A stretch of 7,093 nt of DNA from NCBI GenBank assembly GCA_014378085.1, contig JACMOJ010000472.1, positions 1 to 7,093 on the forward strand, in the 5' to 3' direction. This document shows positions 1 through 6,686 of this stretch, one piece after another. Source of the stretch: Burkholderiales bacterium (GTDB taxonomy: Bacteria > Pseudomonadota > Gammaproteobacteria > Burkholderiales > Usitatibacteraceae). Under the pieces are notes generated by a model. It ran no database searches. It was not told where the DNA came from and saw nothing but the letters and a program-made list of their open reading frames with translations. Positions within the stretch are counted from its first letter, which is position 1. The number at the start of each line of letters is the position of its first letter. A program made the translations under genes and the position numbers.

Positions 1-603
1 GAGCGCCGATCGCTCCAGCGGTGGCATGAATAGCTTGGACAGTAGGCTTGCAGACGAGCCAAAGTAGTGGCGGATCAATTCGACACATGGCACCACCAAC
101 CGGGCGCCATCGGCTAGGGTAACCATGACGGCGTACGAATGCGTGTGGAGGCGATGCCAGGGATGCTCGCCAAGCGGCAACAGGAATGCGCCACTTTCGA
201 AACTGTGGCCAACCTTTATTAGGCGGGTGCTTGTGGGGTAGATCTGAACGCTGTTGAACGCCTCTAAGTGGTAATCCGGCCGACAAACCAGCTCCCGATC
301 CATGTAAATGTCGCCAATTCGCAGCAACACCAGCGATCCTACCGAAACATTGACCTCAATTTGCCGATCATGCTCGGTTGCGTCCGCGTTTAGAAGGCAC
401 TCAAGACGATCGGCGATGTCGGTAAGGGCTACGCGGGAGAGGACGACCCGAATGGACGGCTGCTTACTTCGAAGCGAGCGATTGGGATAGGTGACTTGTC
501 CAAACCAATCTATGCGCCAGCAACTGGCTCCAGCGGGAAACGCGTCGATTCTTGGAGTATTTTCTTTTTGGACGATGATGTTGAAATCAGTGAATTGCCT
601 GTG
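1..603 (-). CDS. Conserved-looking hypothetical protein, 3' end beyond window, start unclear
   Basis: Reading the minus strand in the frame whose codons begin at plus position 603 and go down, no stop occurs from the TAG at 604-606 to the left edge. That gives 201 open codons, which is unlikely by chance. The translation looks like a real soluble protein: it begins around FTDFNIIVQKENTPRIDAF, then has FGQVTYPNRSL, LSRVALTDIADRLECLL, LRIGDIYMDRELVCRPDYHL, and ends near the edge with HTHSYAVMVTLADG and VELIRHYFGSSASLL. The last block (E-L-I-R-x-Y-F-G-S-S) reminds me, from memory only, of an uncharacterised proteobacterial family; I cannot assign a function. No signal peptide or membrane segment is visible. 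The first in-frame ATG lies only at 301-303, too late for a natural start. A good Shine-Dalgarno and ATG (609-620) exist in the adjacent frame. It is therefore either frameshifted near its start, read through a -1 shift, or a recent pseudogene. It is arranged head to head with the GNAT gene. Confidence 0.72.
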
Positions 604-608
604 CTAAA

Positions 609-620
609 CATTGCCACCTT
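609..620 (-). promoter_or_regulatory. Shine-Dalgarno and ATG for the left-edge minus-strand gene
   Basis: The minus strand reads AAGGTGG, two bases, then ATG (611-609); AAGG ends five bases before the ATG, which is good spacing. This is the best start signal in the left part of the window. However, its frame runs only 33 codons (MFSTGNSLISTSSSKK and so on) to a TAG at 510-512. The long open frame is the -1 frame relative to it. The octamer TTTAGCAC occurs on both sides of this signal (plus coordinates 601-608 and 625-632). Confidence 0.5.
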
Positions 621-624
621 CTAA

Positions 625-1116
625 GTGCTAAATCACGCTTGTCTGGTGCAACACTTAGAGTTGATAACAAGGCTGGATGAATCGGGCGCCCGCGTGACCT
701 ATCTTAAATCTGTTCAGTTCGTCGATCGACTAGATGAGGCCTTTGTCCTTCGCCTCGCAGTTGACGACACTTACATACTAGCGGACATATTCTGGCGCGA
801 GAGCGCCATCGGCTACGTAAAGTTGACCGTCCGAAACAGCGAGGCGACGTTAGGCGACATTCTCATAAGAGAGTGCCCGATCACGTTCCAAACACCAATA
901 TTGTGGCTTGTTCATCGGCTGCGAATCAGGTCATTTCGTGCCCGCGGTATCGGCACCAAAGCTTTGGAAATCGTACTTGCGACTGCGCGGGATCGCGGAA
1001 TACGACGGGTAACCGGCACGATGGATAGTGCGGACGCGACCAGACTAGCCCGTTGGTATCGGTCGCTTGGGTTCGATGTTTGCGAAAAAACGAACACCAT
1101 CACTAAGATTCTCTAG
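625..1116 (+). CDS. GNAT-family N-acetyltransferase-like protein
   Basis: The product is a 163-residue protein when read from the GTG at 625. The C-terminal half carries the GNAT acetyl-CoA signature: R-x-R-G-I-G at about residues 105-110, followed by the long helix TKALEIVLATARDRGI, the strand RRVTGTM, and a closing helix and strand, ARWYRSLGFDV, at about 142-152. The RxxGxG loop is what binds the pyrophosphate of acetyl-CoA in this superfamily. The N-terminal half is less typical, though GDILI at about 77-81 fits the strand before the signature. The substrate cannot be predicted. The start is uncertain: the frame opens directly after a TAA at 622-624, no Shine-Dalgarno precedes GTG 625, GTG 646 or TTG 661, and the first in-frame ATG is inside the domain. 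There is no small antitoxin-like gene upstream on the same strand, so a GNAT toxin-antitoxin pair is not supported. The stop is TAG. Confidence 0.75.
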   Translation: MLNHACLVQHLELITRLDESGARVTYLKSVQFVDRLDEAFVLRLAVDDTYILADIFWRESAIGYVKLTVRNSEATLGDILIRECPITFQTPILWLVHRLRIRSFRARGIGTKALEIVLATARDRGIRRVTGTMDSADATRLARWYRSLGFDVCEKTNTITKIL

Positions 1117-1265
1117 CCTTCCTGACCATAAGCGGCGGCGGGCGCTGCTCGCAGAGGCAAGCTATTTTTGGCTAGGTACATCCGCATCCTAAGCGGCTGT
1201 TTTATAAAGATAATATGGATTCGTATAATTAAATATTCTCACTTCCTGTTAAATAATCTCATTTT
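1117..1265. other. Intergenic region between GNAT gene and lipA (convergent ends)
   Basis: These 149 bases separate the 3' ends of two convergent genes. The first part is GC-rich. From about 1195 the sequence turns AT-rich. A weak stem CCGC/GCGG followed by CTGTTTT lies near 1182-1204 and might end plus-strand transcription, but the stem has only four pairs. I see no convincing terminator on either strand and no small gene. Confidence 0.5.
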
Positions 1266-1268
1266 CTA
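1229..1268. repeat. Two imperfect 20-base tandem repeats at the lipA 3' end
   Basis: Positions 1229-1248 and 1249-1268 align without gaps at 16 of 20 bases; both begin TTAAATA and share TCTCA. The second copy covers the lipA stop codon (1266-1268). A weaker third copy may continue into the last codons of lipA (1269-1281, 10 of 13 bases). The tract is much richer in A and T than its surroundings. Its role is unknown. Confidence 0.5.
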
Positions 1269-2270
1269 TTGATTATTCACAACCAACCCCGCCTCATGCG
1301 CCATCTGATCCGCGTGATACGAGCTGCGTACCATCGGCCCACACGCGGCATGCACAAAACCCATTTTGTAGGCTTCGGTTTCAAACATCTTGAAGTCGTC
1401 CGGCGTGACATAACGCAGCACCGGCAAATGATGGCCGGAAGGTTGCAGATATTGGCCGACGGTCAGCATATCAACGTTATGTGCACGCAAGTCACGCATG
1501 ACGTCCAAGATTTCTTCATTGGTCTCACCAAGACCGACCATCAACCCGCTCTTGGTTGGCACGTTCGGATGTTCGGCTTTGAAATCCTTCAGCAACTTCA
1601 ATGAGTGTGCATAGTCGGAGCCTGGACGCGCTTGTTTGTACAAGCGCGGCACGGTCTCTAAGTTGTGGTTCATTACATCCGGTGGTGCTTCGCGCAAGAT
1701 GCCGAGCGAACGATCGAGGCGTCCACGAAAATCCGGCGTGAGAATTTCAATCTGGGTGGTGGGCGAGTGTGCACGAGTTTGGCGGATACATTCGACAAAA
1801 TGTCCGGCACCTCCATCACGCAAATCATCGCGATCCACACTGGTGATGACTACGTATTTCAATTTCAATTTGGCGATGGTTTCGGCCAAATGGCGCGGTT
1901 CGTCTTGATCTAGCGGCAGCGGGCGGCCGTGGCCGACGTCACAAAACGGGCAGCGACGTGTACATAGATCACCCATGATCATAAAGGTGGCGGTGCCTTT
2001 GCCGAAACACTCACCGATGTTTGGGCAGGAGGCTTCTTCACACACACTGTGCAATTTGGCTTCGCGCAGAATTTCTTTGATCTCGTAGAAGCGGGTAGAT
2101 GAAGAGCCCGCCTTCACACGAATCCAGTCGGGCTTTTTCAGACGCGGCGCGTCGGACATCACCTTGATGGCGTAGGTGCCAAATAAGCGCGCAGTTTTAG
2201 CTTGCGATTTTTGTTTTTCGCCCGCGACTACCCCAGGCTTGCCGTCCAACTTTGTATCAACTTCAGCCAT
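1266..2270 (-). CDS. lipA: Lipoyl synthase LipA (radical SAM)
   Basis: LipA inserts two sulfur atoms into protein-bound octanoyl groups to make the lipoyl cofactor of 2-oxoacid dehydrogenases and the glycine cleavage H protein. The 334-residue product has both cysteine sets of the family. C77, C82 and C88 ([12 protein letters not shown]) bind the auxiliary, sacrificed iron-sulfur cluster. C103, C107 and C110 (CTRRCPFC) bind the radical SAM cluster. The conserved RSSYHAD motif at 315-321, whose serine ligates the auxiliary cluster, is present near the C-terminus. [30 protein letters not shown] and [14 protein letters not shown] are also typical. The ATG start (2268-2270) overlaps the end of lipB by 8 bases, so translation is probably coupled. 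The N-terminal 40 or so residues are lysine-rich and variable, as in other proteobacterial LipA. The gene looks intact. Confidence 0.98.
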   Translation of the reverse strand: MAEVDTKLDGKPGVVAGEKQKSQAKTARLFGTYAIKVMSDAPRLKKPDWIRVKAGSSSTRFYEIKEILREAKLHSVCEEASCPNIGECFGKGTATFMIMGDLCTRRCPFCDVGHGRPLPLDQDEPRHLAETIAKLKLKYVVITSVDRDDLRDGGAGHFVECIRQTRAHSPTTQIEILTPDFRGRLDRSLGILREAPPDVMNHNLETVPRLYKQARPGSDYAHSLKLLKDFKAEHPNVPTKSGLMVGLGETNEEILDVMRDLRAHNVDMLTVGQYLQPSGHHLPVLRYVTPDDFKMFETEAYKMGFVHAACGPMVRSSYHADQMAHEAGLVVNNQ

Positions 2271-3045
2271 ACAGATTCGCTTTCAAGTGCTTGAGCAATT
2301 TCTCGCTGATAACGTCCATTTTATCTTGCACGCCCAGTTCGCTCATCTGGGTGGTGGCAAGGCCTTCGTACCCACAAGGGTTAATGCGTGAAAACGGCGC
2401 AAGATCCATGTCGATGTTCAGCGATAGGCCATGATAGGTGGCGTGATTCGCCACGCGTAATCCGACTGCGACGATTTTGGCGAAATGCAGCCCCCTCTCC
2501 CTCGGTCCCTCCCCCGCGAGGGGGGAGGGAAGCGAATCGGGAGCGCCATGTTCACGATTCCCGCTCTCGGGAGATGGCAGAGAAGTCAAAGCCTCTCTCC
2601 CTCGACGGGAGAGAGGTTGGAGAGAGGGTGAGCCATTTGCAACATAAACACCGGGCATGCCAGCTTGTCGTAATGCGACGATGCCATATTCTGCGAGTAA
2701 ATCGATGACCGATTGCTCGATCCGGTTCACAAGGCTTTTGACGCCGTAGCTCCGCTGGCGCATGTTGAGCAGCAGATACACCACGAGTTGCCCGGGGCCG
2801 TGATACGTCACTTGCCCACCGCGGTCAACTTTTACAACCGGAATGTCACCGGCATCAAGAATATGTTCAGGCTTTCCGGCCAACCCTTGGGTAAAGACTG
2901 ATCGATGTTCTAGTAACCAGATTTCGTCGCCTGACTCTGGTGTCATCGCACGGTTGTGCGCGCGCATGGCATCAAAGGTCTGCTGGTAATCCGCGATGCC
3001 CAGATGTTTGATTAGGGGGGCGGTCAACGAGGATTTAACGACCAT
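2263..3045 (-). CDS. lipB: Octanoyl-[ACP]:protein octanoyltransferase LipB, with an in-frame repeat insertion
   Basis: LipB moves octanoyl groups from acyl carrier protein to lipoyl domains, the substrate for LipA next door. Numbered from the ATG at 3045, the family blocks are [12 protein letters not shown] at 75-86, PGVYV at 131-135, [10 protein letters not shown] at 189-198 (K190 is the conserved lysine of the Cys/Lys pair) and INPCGYEGL at 221-229 (C224 is the acyl-thioester cysteine). Between PGVYVANG and AKIV, where relatives have about three residues, there are roughly 50 extra residues rich in S, P, R, G and E (139-188), encoded by a palindromic repeat. Removing them leaves about 210 residues, the normal family length. 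I chose ATG 3045 because GGTGGA lies five bases upstream. The longer frame starts with TTG at 3078 inside a palindrome and adds non-conserved residues. The protein may be active with an exposed loop, or impaired; the sequence alone does not decide. Confidence 0.93.
   Translation of the reverse strand: MVVKSSLTAPLIKHLGIADYQQTFDAMRAHNRAMTPESGDEIWLLEHRSVFTQGLAGKPEHILDAGDIPVVKVDRGGQVTYHGPGQLVVYLLLNMRQRSYGVKSLVNRIEQSVIDLLAEYGIVALRQAGMPGVYVANGSPSLQPLSRRGREALTSLPSPESGNREHGAPDSLPSPLAGEGPRERGLHFAKIVAVGLRVANHATYHGLSLNIDMDLAPFSRINPCGYEGLATTQMSELGVQDKMDVISEKLLKHLKANLYG
2482..2631 (-). repeat. Palindromic repeat element (MITE/REP-like) inside lipB
   Basis: About 150 bases of low-complexity CCCTC/GAGGG sequence interrupt lipB in frame. 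They contain two perfect hairpins. One has 10-base arms at 2506-2515 and 2521-2530 (TCCCTCCCCC / GGGGGAGGGA) around a 5-base loop. The other has 10-base arms at 2592-2601 and 2607-2616 (CCTCTCTCCC / GGGAGAGAGG), also with a 5-base loop. The outer ends, CCCTCTCCCTCGG at about 2493-2505 and TTGGAGAGAGGG at 2617-2628, form an imperfect terminal inverted repeat. There is no transposase reading frame. The peptide it encodes contains [14 protein letters not shown], the sort of translation I recall seeing from dispersed proteobacterial palindromic repeats. The exact edges and any target-site duplication cannot be fixed without an empty-site relative. Confidence 0.8.
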
Positions 3046-3067
3046 GACAATCCACCACAAAATTGGA

Positions 3068-3086
3068 CCCCGGACCAAGTCCGGGG
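3068..3086. repeat. REP-like palindrome between DUF493 gene and lipB
   Basis: CCCCGGAC (3068-3075) and GTCCGGGG (3079-3086) are perfect inverted repeats around a 3-base loop. On the minus strand the unit reads CCCCGGACTTGGTCCGGGG followed by TCCAATTTT. Such units are widely dispersed extragenic palindromes in proteobacteria, to my recollection. In this position the stem with a nearby T tract could also trim or attenuate the message upstream of lipB. It contains the TTG that begins the longest possible lipB frame. Confidence 0.7.
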
Positions 3087-3093
3087 CGACAAC

Positions 3094-3426
3094 TCATAGG
3101 GCCATCAGCACCGCAGGATGCGCGGTGAGTTCGCGGTAGATGTCGTCGAGCTGCGGCTTCGAGGTCGCGTTGATGGTCGCGGTGACCGAAATAAAATTGC
3201 CGTTCTTCGACGGCCGCATTTCGAGGGTGGCGATGTCAAAGTCCGGCGCGTGTTTGAGTACGATCGCGGCAACCGTTTGTGCAAAGTCAGGACGCGCGGG
3301 GGTTGCATCCTGAGACTTCATACGCCCCATTGCCTTAATTGGAAACGCGGTCGGAAACACCAATAACGTGTCTTTGGTTTCCGAGCCTGCTTCGCCCACC
3401 TGGCCAATATGTTTGGGTTGTGTCAT
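3094..3426 (-). CDS. ybeD: DUF493 / YbeD-family protein
   Basis: The 110-residue product matches the small DUF493 (YbeD) family, an ACT-like ferredoxin fold of unknown function that is commonly encoded next to lipB. Family features are the start of the domain DTLLVFPTAFPIKAMGR at about 19-35, the central LKHAPDFDIATLEMRPSKNGNF, the strand SVTATINATS, and the closing ELTAHPAVLMAL. It is somewhat longer than the roughly 90-residue E. coli protein because of an extra N-terminal stretch (about 18 residues). The ATG lies 7 bases after the aminotransferase stop, so the two are probably co-translated; the ribosome binding site is weak. The neighbourhood suggests, but does not show, a link to lipoate metabolism. 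Confidence 0.93.
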   Translation of the reverse strand: MTQPKHIGQVGEAGSETKDTLLVFPTAFPIKAMGRMKSQDATPARPDFAQTVAAIVLKHAPDFDIATLEMRPSKNGNFISVTATINATSKPQLDDIYRELTAHPAVLMAL

Positions 3427-3433
3427 TACTCAG

Positions 3434-4339
3434 TTATTCCGCCGCGCTGGCGATGCCTGCCGCGGGTGGCAGATCGCGTTTGTAGTTTTGGAAGAGTTCA
3501 TACATCTTCTTGAACATCGGTCCGGGTTTGCCGGCCTCGGCGCCGTGGCCGACAGGTTTGCCGTCAACGGAGACAATTGGCACCACTTCTTTGGTCGAAG
3601 AGAGTATCCAAAGTTCATCGGCAGCACGAACCTCTTTGCGCGATACACGACGCACTTCAAGTGGCATACCGGCTTTGCGCGCCAGTTCCATCATCAGCAC
3701 GTAGGTAATCCCGGCCAGAATGAGGTTGTCCATTGGCGGACACAAAATCACGCCATTTTTGACCGCCGCGATATTTGAGGCAGACGACTCGGTGAGATAA
3801 CCATCGCGGAACATGATGGCCTCATCGGCACCAGCCAAGCTGGATTCGTGTTTCAGTAACACCGCGCCCAGCAGTGCGGTGGATTTGACGTGACACTTCA
3901 GCCAGCGATTGTCATCCAGCGATGCCACCGAAATACCATTGGCGTAGATCTCAGGCTTCGGTGTGGCGAGCGGATTCACCATCATAAACACGGTCGGCGT
4001 CAGCCCCGCGGGCGGTGGAAAGTCACGTTTGGCCACACCGCGTGTGACTTGAATGTATACGCCGACGTTGCCACCACCGTTACGCGCAATCAATTCGTTG
4101 ATGGCGGCTTCCCATTTCTCGATTGGATAGGGGTTGGTGAGATACAGCTCATCCATCGAGCGTTGCAATCGCAAAAGATGTTCTTTGGCGCGCAGGCCAC
4201 GGCCGTCGTAATACGGGATGACCTCATAAACGCCATCACCGAAAATGAAGCCGCGATCGAGCGGTGAGATTCGAGCGTTCTCCAAAGGCATGTATTCGCC
4301 ATTCAGAAATACCGTTGGCAGACAGAGCGCTTGGGTCAT
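3434..4339 (-). CDS. dat: D-amino-acid aminotransferase (PLP fold-type IV)
   Basis: This 301-residue protein belongs to the class IV aminotransferases. It begins with FLNGEYMPLENARISPLDRGFIFGDGVYEVI, typical of the D-amino-acid transaminase / branched-chain aminotransferase / ADC lyase superfamily. The PLP-binding lysine is K152 in LKCHVKSTALL, and the glutamate that contacts the PLP pyridine nitrogen is E184 in YLTESSASNI. The STKEVVPIVSVDG block at about 248-260 is also characteristic. The CHVKS context and the position after a D,D-carboxypeptidase gene favour a D-Ala/D-Glu transaminase over IlvE. It would supply or recycle D-amino acids for peptidoglycan. GAAGGTG ends five bases before the ATG, a good ribosome binding site, and the gene is 28 bases downstream of dacC. 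Substrate specificity within the superfamily is inferred, not proven. Confidence 0.92.
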   Translation of the reverse strand: MTQALCLPTVFLNGEYMPLENARISPLDRGFIFGDGVYEVIPYYDGRGLRAKEHLLRLQRSMDELYLTNPYPIEKWEAAINELIARNGGGNVGVYIQVTRGVAKRDFPPPAGLTPTVFMMVNPLATPKPEIYANGISVASLDDNRWLKCHVKSTALLGAVLLKHESSLAGADEAIMFRDGYLTESSASNIAAVKNGVILCPPMDNLILAGITYVLMMELARKAGMPLEVRRVSRKEVRAADELWILSSTKEVVPIVSVDGKPVGHGAEAGKPGPMFKKMYELFQNYKRDLPPAAGIASAAE

Positions 4340-4367
4340 CTTGGCACCTTCATCTATAAAAAGCGGG

Positions 4368-5537
4368 TCATTTAAACATCAGTCGAATCGCGTCCCAGCC
4401 ACGGCCGAGGAAACCGGCAACTTTGACATCCTCAAGGGCGACGACCGGAATTTCGGCGATCGTTTTGCCGTCACGAACCAATTTCATTATCCCTGCTTTC
4501 TGGCCGGGTTGCAGTGGCGCCAGCAGTGGCTGTGTGGTGCTGAGTGTGGCGGAAATTCCGGTGAATTTGTCCTTCGGTAACGTCAACCAAACGTCGCGGT
4601 CAAAGCCGAGTTTGATGGTGTTTTGAGTGCCTTTAAAAATCTCCGGTGTGGCGATCGCTTGACCCTTGGTGTACATGCGTTGTGAGTCAAACATCTGGTA
4701 GCCGTAGTTGAGCAACTTCTGGCTCTCTTGTGTGCGTGCCGTGTCGGAATTGGTGCCGAGCACCACCGCGATGAGGCGGCGTTCGCCGCCCGCTGTGCTT
4801 GGTCGTTTGGCCGTGGCAATCAGGCAGTAACCCGCCGCATCCGTGTGGCCGGTCTTGAGGCCATCGACGGTGGGGTCGATGAACAACAACCGATTTCGGT
4901 TGGGTTGGGTGATTTTGTTGTGGGTGAATTCCCGCTCTTTGTAATAGGCAAATTCCACCGGAAAGTCGCGAATGATCGCGTTGGCCAGCAGCAGCAGGTC
5001 TTCTGCGGTGGAGTAGTGCTGCAGGTTTGGCAGTCCTGTCGAATTCAAGAAGTTGGTGTTTTTCATGCCTAACTTTTGGGCGGTTTTGTTCATTAGTTGC
5101 GCAAACACATCCTCGGAACCTGCCACCGCTTCGGCCAGCGCGATGGACGCGTCATTGCCACTTTGCACGATCATGCCGCGGATCAGCATTTCGACGGTTG
5201 GCGTCTGTTTCGGATCGATGAACATGCGTGAGCCTTCGGCTTTCCACGCACGTTCTGAAACGGTGACCGCCTGCCCAAGGGTGAGTTTTTTGGTCTTGAT
5301 TGCGTCGAATACCAAATAAGCTGTCATCAGTTTTGTTAAGGAGGCCGGTTCAAACCGATCACCGATGGCTTGGCTTGCCAAAATTTGTCCGCTGCTCGCA
5401 TCAAACAGCACATAAGCGCGTGCCGTCATTACAGGCGGCGGCACGTCGGCGCTTACCGTGGGGATTTGTGCACTGGTGGTGGCTGCGGTGAGCGTCAGCG
5501 TAAGCGTAAAGGCAAGCAGGAAATTGCGAAGATTCAT
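4368..5537 (-). CDS. dacC: D-alanyl-D-alanine carboxypeptidase (PBP5/6 type)
   Basis: The 389-residue product is a low-molecular-mass penicillin-binding protein that removes the terminal D-Ala of peptidoglycan pentapeptides in the periplasm. It has a signal peptide (MNLRNFLLAF, a threonine/leucine core, then TTSAQ; cleavage probably near residue 23). The three active-site motifs of the S11 family are present: S66-L-T-K69, S126-G-N128 and K228-T-G230. After the catalytic domain comes a beta-rich domain (about 285-375) and a C-terminal amphipathic tail, GFLGRGWDAIRLMFK, that anchors such enzymes to the inner membrane. The frame stays open further upstream to 5804, but those extra 89 residues are the shadow of rlpA; the ATG at 5537 directly precedes the signal peptide. 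It starts 7 bases after the rlpA stop. dacA/dacC naming is by gene context. Confidence 0.96.
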   Translation of the reverse strand: MNLRNFLLAFTLTLTLTAATTSAQIPTVSADVPPPVMTARAYVLFDASSGQILASQAIGDRFEPASLTKLMTAYLVFDAIKTKKLTLGQAVTVSERAWKAEGSRMFIDPKQTPTVEMLIRGMIVQSGNDASIALAEAVAGSEDVFAQLMNKTAQKLGMKNTNFLNSTGLPNLQHYSTAEDLLLLANAIIRDFPVEFAYYKEREFTHNKITQPNRNRLLFIDPTVDGLKTGHTDAAGYCLIATAKRPSTAGGERRLIAVVLGTNSDTARTQESQKLLNYGYQMFDSQRMYTKGQAIATPEIFKGTQNTIKLGFDRDVWLTLPKDKFTGISATLSTTQPLLAPLQPGQKAGIMKLVRDGKTIAEIPVVALEDVKVAGFLGRGWDAIRLMFK

Positions 5538-5544
5538 TTGGTTC

Positions 5545-6609
5545 TTATGGTTTAGAAATAACGGGTGAAAAATCGTGCGACTGTTTGACGCGCGCTTGGA
5601 TCGCTTCGGCTTCGATGCGGGTGGTGTAAGGCCCAAGACGCACGCGCCACAGCCCGTCCTTAAAGACCGCAATGATGGGCTCGCGGTTCCAATCGAGTTC
5701 GCGCGCCATACGATCGCGGAAAATGTTGGCGTTCTCTTGCGAGCTAAAGGCACCCAGCTGCAAGAAGAGCTGCGTGCCGTCGGCCGTAATCGGCGAAGTC
5801 GCAATGACGGGCTGGGGGGGTGTATTTACAACGGTTGGTGTCGGGATGGGTGCGGTGGCAACCGGAGGTGGTGTGGTCGTTCGCACCGGTGGTGGTGAGA
5901 TGCGCGGCGGCACGACAGAACGATCACCGGCAAAAACACGCTCGACGGTGACTTGCGCGCTGCCTCTGCGGGCGATGTCGAGTCGGTGTGCGGCGGCGTA
6001 GGATAAATCAATGATGCGATCCGAATGAAACGGCCCGCGATCGTTGACCCGCACCACGACAGACTTCGCATTGGCCGGATTAGTCACGCGCACATACGAT
6101 GGCAGTGGTAGCGTCGGGTGTGCGGCGGTCATCGCATACATATCGTAGATCTCGCCGTTGGAAGTCATGTTGCCGTGGAATTTACGGCCGTACCAGGAGG
6201 CGATACCACTTTGGCGGAAAGGGTCGTTGTTCACGACCGGCGCATAACTGCGACCAAACACCGTGTAAGGTTTGTTGGCGCCGGAGTGGAATTTCTCGGC
6301 GTGAGGAACGGCGTCCGCAATGCTGTCGAGGTGGGCCGGGGAGTTTTTGCCTGCGTCGGCACCGGGGCCGTCATCGAGGTAATAACCACCTTGGCCGCTC
6401 GGTTTGGATGCGGTTGATGGCGCGGGCTTCTGTGCCGGGCTGGGAACAGCGGGAGATTTTGGTGCAGACGAGCACGCGGCGAGGAACGACACCAACACTA
6501 GACCGGCAATAACCGTTGCAAGGCGATGATGTTGGTGTGCGGAAAGCGGCGATGCGTTTGCTGGTAGGGGCACGGAGGTAGAAAGTGGCTGCAGGCGGAC
6601 AACGCACAT
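5545..6609 (-). CDS. rlpA: RlpA-like lipoprotein, septal peptidoglycan lytic transglycosylase
   Basis: The 354-residue product is an outer-membrane lipoprotein: a hydrophobic stretch leads to the lipobox LAAC, with C46 as the lipidated residue. The double-psi beta-barrel RlpA domain spans about 134-225 (SGIASWYGRKFHG to AQVTVERVF). H164 and D190 match, with the same 26-residue spacing, the catalytic H and D described for Pseudomonas aeruginosa RlpA, which cuts glycan strands lacking stem peptides. A proline/threonine linker (about 234-268) joins it to a C-terminal SPOR domain (about 278-351, FLQLGAFSSQENANIFRDR and WRVRLGPY), which binds denuded glycans at the division site. The start is not certain: ATG 6609 leaves 45 residues before the cysteine and has no clear Shine-Dalgarno; a GTG at codon 13 is an alternative. 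The usual neighbours mltB and rodA are not upstream here. Confidence 0.94.
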   Translation of the reverse strand: MCVVRLQPLSTSVPLPANASPLSAHQHHRLATVIAGLVLVSFLAACSSAPKSPAVPSPAQKPAPSTASKPSGQGGYYLDDGPGADAGKNSPAHLDSIADAVPHAEKFHSGANKPYTVFGRSYAPVVNNDPFRQSGIASWYGRKFHGNMTSNGEIYDMYAMTAAHPTLPLPSYVRVTNPANAKSVVVRVNDRGPFHSDRIIDLSYAAAHRLDIARRGSAQVTVERVFAGDRSVVPPRISPPPVRTTTPPPVATAPIPTPTVVNTPPQPVIATSPITADGTQLFLQLGAFSSQENANIFRDRMARELDWNREPIIAVFKDGLWRVRLGPYTTRIEAEAIQARVKQSHDFSPVISKP

Positions 6610-6611
6610 TT

Positions 6612-6628
6612 TCGCCGCATTTCGGCGA
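6612..6628 (-). promoter_or_regulatory. Hairpin just before the rlpA start
   Basis: TCGCCG and CGGCGA are perfect 6-base inverted repeats around a 5-base loop, ending two bases before the assumed ATG of rlpA. The region that would hold a ribosome binding site is therefore inside the stem. This might lower translation, or the true start may be further downstream. The 77 bases between the LytTR gene and rlpA show no convincing promoter. Confidence 0.35.
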
Positions 6629-6686
6629 CAAACCCGAGGCCAGCCAAAAACTAATGCAAATACTCGTTGAGTCGGTAGACCGGCGG

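Noticed and set aside
581..610. TTGAAA, 18 bases, TAAACA as a plus-strand promoter for the GNAT gene
   Set aside because: The -10 match is poor, and a single weak hit is expected by chance in this length.
510..611. A 33-codon minus-strand frame with a good Shine-Dalgarno as an independent small gene
   Set aside because: Its sequence is serine/lysine-rich and undistinguished, and it overlaps the long -1 frame throughout; it is more likely the start of that gene read in the wrong frame.
625..1116. GNAT gene as a toxin of a toxin-antitoxin pair
   Set aside because: No small DNA-binding antitoxin gene precedes it on the same strand, and the neighbouring gene is divergent and larger than usual antitoxins.
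1182..1208. Terminator after the GNAT gene
   Set aside because: The stem is only four base pairs and the T run is short.
2388..2708. Plus-strand open frame of 106 codons
   Set aside because: It is antisense to lipB and gets its length from the low-complexity repeat element; no family resemblance.
3046..3078. Extended lipB start at TTG 3078
   Set aside because: The start lies in the loop of a palindrome, has no ribosome binding site, and adds hydrophobic residues not found in LipB.
5538..5804. N-terminal extension of the carboxypeptidase frame
   Set aside because: It overlaps the SPOR domain of rlpA in another frame and lies before an obvious signal peptide.
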